64,000 nucleotides of DNA from Globisporangium splendens (taxonomy: Eukaryota > Oomycota > Peronosporomycetes > Pythiales > Pythiaceae), in NCBI GenBank assembly GCA_006386115.1, contig VFIW01000011.1, positions 558,001 to 622,000 on the forward strand, given 5' to 3'. Positions within the stretch are counted from its first letter, which is position 1, and each line of letters begins with the position of its first letter. Below are positions 58,724-64,000 of the stretch, piece by piece. The position numbers and the translations under genes are program-made. The notes under the pieces were generated by a model. The model saw nothing but the letters and a program-made list of their open reading frames with translations, was not told the origin of the DNA and made no database searches.

Positions 58724-60349
58724 CACGTGCACATGGGGACTGTCGTACCGTAATCCCTTTGTTATTTGTGTCTCCACAATGCACGCTGAAGGTGGTGTGT
58801 TCCACAGCAGATCTGGGGACAGATCCACCTTCATGTAATGCTGATTTTAACCCATTACAAAACGGCGAGAGACCACGTGATCCCCGGCATGTGTACGCAG
58901 TTGCATTGATGCCGCATTTGTGTCCCATCCTGTCGAACGGTGTGTACTGGATCTGCTTTCCGGCAATTCATACGTCTGTACGTGCTTTCCCTGGAGGAAA
59001 CCAGTACGATCGATTTCGTAAGTTTTGTCAGAGCTCATGCAGGCACTGGACGTACACAGTAAAGTCCAAGCCAGAGAATTTGACACAAATGATCTTGGAA
59101 CACATTCCGTCAGAAAAGGCGCCGCCACAATCTGATCATCAGGATCATCAGCATCAGCTGACAGTGAACATGAATGTCGTCACGCGAAGCGACATTGAGG
59201 CGACAGCGATGCATTACCTTAATCTGCGGGATTAATTCAGGCCACACATGAAACAGATCAAGATATCCAGGGCGACCAAGGACACAGAGCTCCTCCGCCA
59301 GTGAGTTATGATATGCATTGCTGGGGTGATTCCCTGCACTACGTGCCTGAGACTTTCGTGCTTCCACAATACACGGTCTTGCATGCGCGGATGCTGTGCG
59401 TGCTGGCGATTCGGCTCACAGCGTACCACCGCATTCGCTTCTCCGTGCTCAAGATATGCCTGCGGGAAATCAGCGCAAACGCTTTAGCGACCTCTGTTAT
59501 CTAATGTACCACATCGAGACTATACCAAGCAAACAAGGTGTGCCGCACTGGCTCACGTCTGCAGAGGAAGTGTCCGCTGTCTTCATGCAAACTCAAGATT
59601 CGCTTCAAACTAGCGCCAGAGGGAATCGTGCGCGCCGTCCACATCAGATTATGTGGATCACGGCTGCCAACATACTACGAAAACGATAAATATGTCGAGT
59701 GTCACGGATGCCTGACCTCGCACGTGCCTAGTGTGCGGAGCGTCCAGGCATGTGTAACGAGTGTCTGACCTCGGACTTGAGGTCAGACACTCTTCTGCAT
59801 ATAAGTCAAAAGTATACAGTTAGAGGTAACGAGTCAGATAAAAACACAGTTGCAGGCAGGACACCTGGGTAAGAAGAAAAGTCGTACTCAGTTGAAGAAA
59901 AAGACAGGCATGCACACAAGGAGGCTTGGATGTAGTGCTACCGAACTAAGCCCTCCATTCAATTCACTTGTCAAGTTGCCATCAAGTTGCCACCTCCTCC
60001 GAGTCCACGACAACGTTCCCCCGACTTTCGACCAATCAGCGATCAAGAAGACCCCAACTCGCTGCACAGAGCTCCTGAGCAGCTCCCAATTCTTCTTCCC
60101 CACCATCGAGCCAAACACTACCCCTCCCTACATCTGGGCAGAACTTCACTGCAGTTGGTGCCATAGAGTTAGCCAATCACAGCGCATCAAACCGTTGTCC
60201 ATCTGCCATCCGTCGTTTTCCTGCCACAAGTCAACATGCTGCTCCATATATTTCGGTCCATACGGTCATTTCCGTATTATGAATCAAATTATGGACCATA
60301 TTTTGGCGCTTTCGGATCACTTCCGTAAATAACTGCATCGATGCATTCC
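58724..60349. other. Gene-poor interval with debris
   Basis: A 177-aa frame crosses 58702-59235 and shorter ones follow to 59768, but none shows a recognisable domain, intron signals or coding-type codon use. There is a short hairpin around 60253-60297 (GGTCCATA...TATGGACC) and a perfect 12-bp palindrome TGCATCGATGCA at 60334-60345. Confidence 0.4.
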
Positions 60350-60350
60350 G

Positions 60351-60355
60351 CCAAT
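60351..60355 (+). promoter_or_regulatory. CCAAT box upstream of H2B
   Basis: CCAAT in CGCCAATCACC, about 150 nt before the H2B initiator. More CCAATCA copies lie at about 60030 and 60172, the same pentamer that occurs between H4 and H3. Confidence 0.45.
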
Positions 60356-60499
60356 CACCAACGAGTGTGTGAGCGCAGGGAGTAGACGAGTGTCCCGAAT
60401 GCTGTCCACTTTAATCGGGACGCGCATTCTCCCGCGTTTTTTTGGTTTGCTGTTTTGTATGAGGAAGGAAGGCGCTTGTCGGACTCAATCGAATCGCTG

Positions 60500-60513
60500 T
60501 CATTCTCATTTTT
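60500..60513 (+). promoter_or_regulatory. Initiator of histone H2B
   Basis: TCATTCTCATTTTT fits the oomycete Inr plus a T-rich flanking element. Together with the next bases (GACTCGAGCAGCAAG) it closely matches the H3 promoter at 63057. It lies only 17-30 nt before the ATG, so the leader is very short. Confidence 0.65.
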
Positions 60514-60529
60514 GACTCGAGCAGCAAGA

Positions 60530-60889
60530 ATGGCCAAGACTCCAAGCAAGAAAGCAGCGAAGACGCCTGCCAAGGCTGGCGCCAAGGGAAAGGGAAAGGG
60601 AAAGAAGCGTGTCGAATCGTACTCGACGTACATCTACAAGGTGCTCCGCCAGGTGCACCCGGAGACGGGTATCTCGAAGCGCGGCATGTCGATCATGAAC
60701 TCGTTCATCAACGACATTTTCGAGCGCATCGCGTCGGAGGCCGGCAAGTTGTCGCGTTACAACAAGAAGTCTACTTTGTCTTCGCGTGAGATCCAGACGG
60801 CTGTGCGTTTGATGCTCCCTGGCGAGTTGGCAAAGCACGCGGTGTCGGAAGGCACGAAGGCTGTGACCAAGTACACGTCGTCGGCTTAA
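60530..60889 (+). CDS. H2B: Histone H2B
   Basis: 119 aa, single exon. The N-terminal tail is Lys/Ala-rich ([20 protein letters not shown]). The histone fold follows: [79 protein letters not shown]. The tail is shorter than in animals, as usual for protists. The Lys in AVTKYTSS fits the site of monoubiquitination. The gene has a short leader and a 3' stem-loop 84 nt after the stop, as for replication-dependent histone genes. Confidence 0.98.
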   Translation: MAKTPSKKAAKTPAKAGAKGKGKGKKRVESYSTYIYKVLRQVHPETGISKRGMSIMNSFINDIFERIASEAGKLSRYNKKSTLSSREIQTAVRLMLPGELAKHAVSEGTKAVTKYTSSA

Positions 60890-60972
60890 GCGCCTGGGTC
60901 GTCGATTGATGTCAACTGAGCATCTTGTGGCTGACGTGAGCGTGAGTGCATGAGAGCTGGGAACTTTCCACT

Positions 60973-60988
60973 GGTGTTTATGAACACC
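60973..60988 (+). terminator. Histone mRNA 3' stem-loop (H2B)
   Basis: GGTGTT-TATG-AACACC: a perfect 6-bp stem with a 4-nt loop, flanked by CCACT and ACCCTTTGC, then a purine-rich stretch (AAAAGAAACAAAG). It has the geometry of the animal replication-dependent histone stem-loop and is shared with H4 and H3 here. Confidence 0.85.
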
Positions 60989-62155
60989 ACCCTTTGCAAA
61001 AGAAACAAAGCAACTGTGTGCGATTCGTATTGTAGTGTAGTGAGCAACGCTGGGTGTGTTTATGTAGCGTTGTGTTTGTCCATGCTGCAGACTGAAATAT
61101 TTGTTGGAGTAGAAATTGCGGCTGTGATGAACTGTGAGCGACGCACCGAGTAGGATTCTTTCGGGTCAGCAGTAGCTGTGTGGAATGCGAATCATGCATT
61201 TGCGGATAAACTTTGTCTTTGGCAGCACAGATGAGCGCGATTGCATACGACTTTCGATCACTTGCCTCGGAGATGATCCACTGAGAATGGCTCGTGGAAG
61301 ATGACGTAGAAACTGAATATCTCACCCAACAGGATAGACTCGCAGACAAGTTCACTCAAAGTTCACTCGGTTCCAGCTCCGTTTTGCGAGCATGTAGTAG
61401 CACCACGAACAACTTGTTTCATGAACAGCGGCAGGAATGCAAGTGTCAGGATCGTATACAGACAGACAGCGTTCTGGCGTTCTGCGCAAACCTTTTGTCA
61501 TGCTTAGGAATCATGCTTGATAGACCGAGGCACGCTGCTGGATTCTGCAGTGCAGTGACAAGCTTTAAACTGCACAACCTCCACCAATCGTCCCCCATCT
61601 TCGCATGTGGAAAGCAGTGTTGTTTGCGGCTCCTCTCAATCAGCCCTCGAAAGTCTTTGATCGACAAGGAGTGGATACAACTACAAAGCTTCTAGCAAGT
61701 CACGAATCGAATGTTGTGCTCAATTTCTATTTACTTTTATTGATATCCTCGCTCTCCTCCAACGCATGCATACGCCTTCGAGGAGATGTGGCTCTCGTAT
61801 ATTCACCATCAACCCACTTGTGTGAGAGCCATCAGGGCGTTTGAGGATTGCAAGCATGTCAAGAAGCCAAAGCGAAGCAGAACTGTTACAAGACGCTGAA
61901 CGATGTGGACTTTGAAAAAGGTGCTGATGAAAACCTCCACAATGAACGGTCCTTCTTCATTCAGCTCATTTTGTGTGCAATGTAACTGAACTGGTCTGTG
62001 CCAGATCAGCAAGACGCTCGAAGCAACCTCACCTTCCACAGGCTTTCAATGTTTTAGCGTTTGCACGCAGCCTGCCTGACCATATAGGCACCGTCAATTT
62101 CCAGACACTCTCTCTCACAGCAAACTTAATGAGAAACTTTTCTTTCGCAAAGGGT
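60989..62155. other. Interval between H2B and H4, no gene recognised
   Basis: About 1.15 kb of mixed sequence with short frames in all registers, no domain and no repeat seen. Confidence 0.45.
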
Positions 62156-62171
62156 GGTGTTAAAAAACACC
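62156..62171 (-). terminator. Histone mRNA 3' stem-loop (H4)
   Basis: Minus strand reads GGTGTT-TTTT-AACACC flanked by ACT and ACCCTTTGC, then GAAAGAAAAG. It lies 150 nt after the H4 stop. Stem and flanks are identical to the H2B and H3 elements except for the loop. Confidence 0.85.
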
Positions 62172-62320
62172 AGTTGTAGATGAAGAAACAGCATCGCTAC
62201 TGCTTCTTCTTTTGTTGAGCTCCAGCATCGATCAACGGATCAATCGACACAGCACACTCAGTTGGAAACACGAATCGCGTTCACAGTCGTAAAAGAATCA
62301 CGACCACAACAGCAATTCGC

Positions 62321-62731
<411 letters not shown>

Positions 62732-62880
62732 TCACTCGCACGCAGTTGAGCTGCTGGCGGTCAGAACCAGTGCGGAGTGCACTTGCCGATCTCCAGTTTT
62801 CCCTCCAAAAAGTAGGCATCTTGGAATCCCTACCCCTCTTCAGATCACATCTTTGCGTTCGACTCGTCTTCCTCACTGTG

Positions 62881-62885
62881 ATTGG
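62881..62885 (-). promoter_or_regulatory. CCAAT box in the H4-H3 divergent promoter
   Basis: ATTGG on the plus strand (GTGATTGGTTG). A second ATTGG follows at 62953-62957 (CTGATTGGGAG). Paired CCAAT boxes between divergent histone genes are a common layout. Confidence 0.5.
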
Positions 62886-62952
62886 TTGTATGGACATCAA
62901 TTTTGAGTGCGGCGCTGGTATTGGCGGAATGATACCCATCTTGAGGCTTCTG

Positions 62953-62957
62953 ATTGG
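62953..62957 (-). promoter_or_regulatory. Second CCAAT box in the H4-H3 divergent promoter
   Basis: ATTGG in CTGATTGGGAG, about 100 nt before the H3 initiator, in the same orientation as the box at 62881. Confidence 0.5.
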
Positions 62958-63016
62958 GAGACAGACGAAGGGTTGACTGTGGGAAATCGGGTTTGGCTGT
63001 CGACAGTGCACTCTGA

Positions 63017-63511
<495 letters not shown>

Positions 63512-63635
63512 GCGGTCAAGTGCGACAAAGAGAGTGTGCTAGCTGTCGTTTTTTCTTGATTTCGAGGGAGGCGTCTGTCGCACTTGTTTCGCGACTGTGT
63601 CGGATGTTCTCTGGCCGGTAGCAAACTTTTACACT

Positions 63636-63651
63636 GGTGTTTTTTAACACC
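63636..63651 (+). terminator. Histone mRNA 3' stem-loop (H3)
   Basis: GGTGTT-TTTT-AACACC with flanks ACACT and ACCCTTTTG. The same stem and loop occur after H4, and the same stem after H2B. Confidence 0.85.
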
Positions 63652-64000
63652 ACCCTTTTGTTTGGAAAGTTTATCGTTGTAGTAAGTGGGATGATGTTGT
63701 TGTGAGTGTGTGTTTTTGTGTTTGAGGTATCGAGCAGTCGTTGAGGTTTGTGTAGTATTTGATGTGTTTGGATGTGTTGGTCGAGTGTAGGATGGATGTG
63801 AATGTGTTGGTTGGAGACGGTGAAGTGTATTGGTGTGGAAACGAAGGCAGGAAGTGTTTGTCAGCTTGTGTTCTCGTAATTCTGTCAAGCGCCACACATT
63901 CGTTGCGTAGTGTAAGCTTGGATGATTTGTACTTGATTGGCAGTTCAACCGTGGTCTCACATGGTTTGATTGAAGTCGAGTCCGCGGATGACACTTTGTT
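63652..64000. other. Window end, GT-rich, no gene recognised
   Basis: G/T-rich sequence with many TGTG runs (for example GTTGTTGTGAGTGTGTGTTT near 63695). No coding signal or repeat unit can be defined before the window ends. Confidence 0.45.

Noticed and set aside
58702..59235. 177-codon frame as a gene
   Set aside because: No recognisable domain, no biased codon use, no initiator at a suitable place; it begins inside the CRE palindrome.

Overview
The window is nuclear DNA of an oomycete. Protein genes carry many short introns (about 45-110 nt, GTACGT/GTGAGT/GTAAGT-type donors, TAG or CAG acceptors). Start sites are preceded by the oomycete initiator TCATTYY/TCACTYY, with a CAATTTTC-type flanking element at histone H4. 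The protein set is eukaryotic, and intergenic gaps in the first 57 kb are mostly 100-500 bp. The species cannot be named from the sequence.

Layout: 0.2-2.6 kb signal recognition particle receptor alpha; 2.6-6.5 kb a rearranged stretch with an almost perfect inverted duplication, one small gene of unknown function, a second possible gene and a dead fragment of the SRP receptor gene; 6.6-10.1 kb NBS1/nibrin and COP9 signalosome subunit 5; 10.3-22.7 kb one giant gene (ten exons, 3,905 aa) built of repeated ASH/MSP-like Ig folds; 22.9-28.1 kb a GPALPP1-like protein, a broken tail-anchored TPR gene and an EI24 membrane protein; 28.3-31.5 kb a gene of unknown function with suspicious frame breaks; 32.0-36.1 kb importin-4-type karyopherin and ITP pyrophosphatase; 36.4-38.6 kb a BBS2 gene with a stop and a frameshift; 38.7-49.0 kb a membrane protein of unknown function, COPII coat Sec31 and a multi-BRCT scaffold; 49.1-51.9 kb two tandem CDC25/ACR2-like rhodanese phosphatases and a coiled-coil protein; 52.3-55.4 kb a broken PPP4R4 gene; 55.5-57.1 kb alanine aminotransferase. 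From 57.1 kb on the window is gene-poor with repeats and debris, and it ends in a histone group (H2B, then a divergent H4/H3 pair).

The most striking result is the contrast between intact and broken genes. Long genes such as the 11.7-kb coding giant, Sec31, importin, SRP receptor, EI24, GPALPP1 and the BRCT scaffold can all be spliced into one uninterrupted frame. BBS2, PPP4R4 and the TPR gene each need at least two repairs, and the 28.3-kb gene probably does too. BBS2 belongs to the BBSome of cilia and flagella, so its decay points to a lineage that has recently lost, or is losing, the zoospore flagellum (some downy mildews are known to have done so). That lineage reading is an inference.

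The three histone genes share a 3' stem-loop of the replication-dependent animal type (6-bp stem, 4-nt loop, ACC flank) and an initiator close to the ATG. This suggests that cell-cycle-type 3' end processing of histone mRNA operates here. Exon joins were worked out by eye and checked by summing exon lengths modulo 3.
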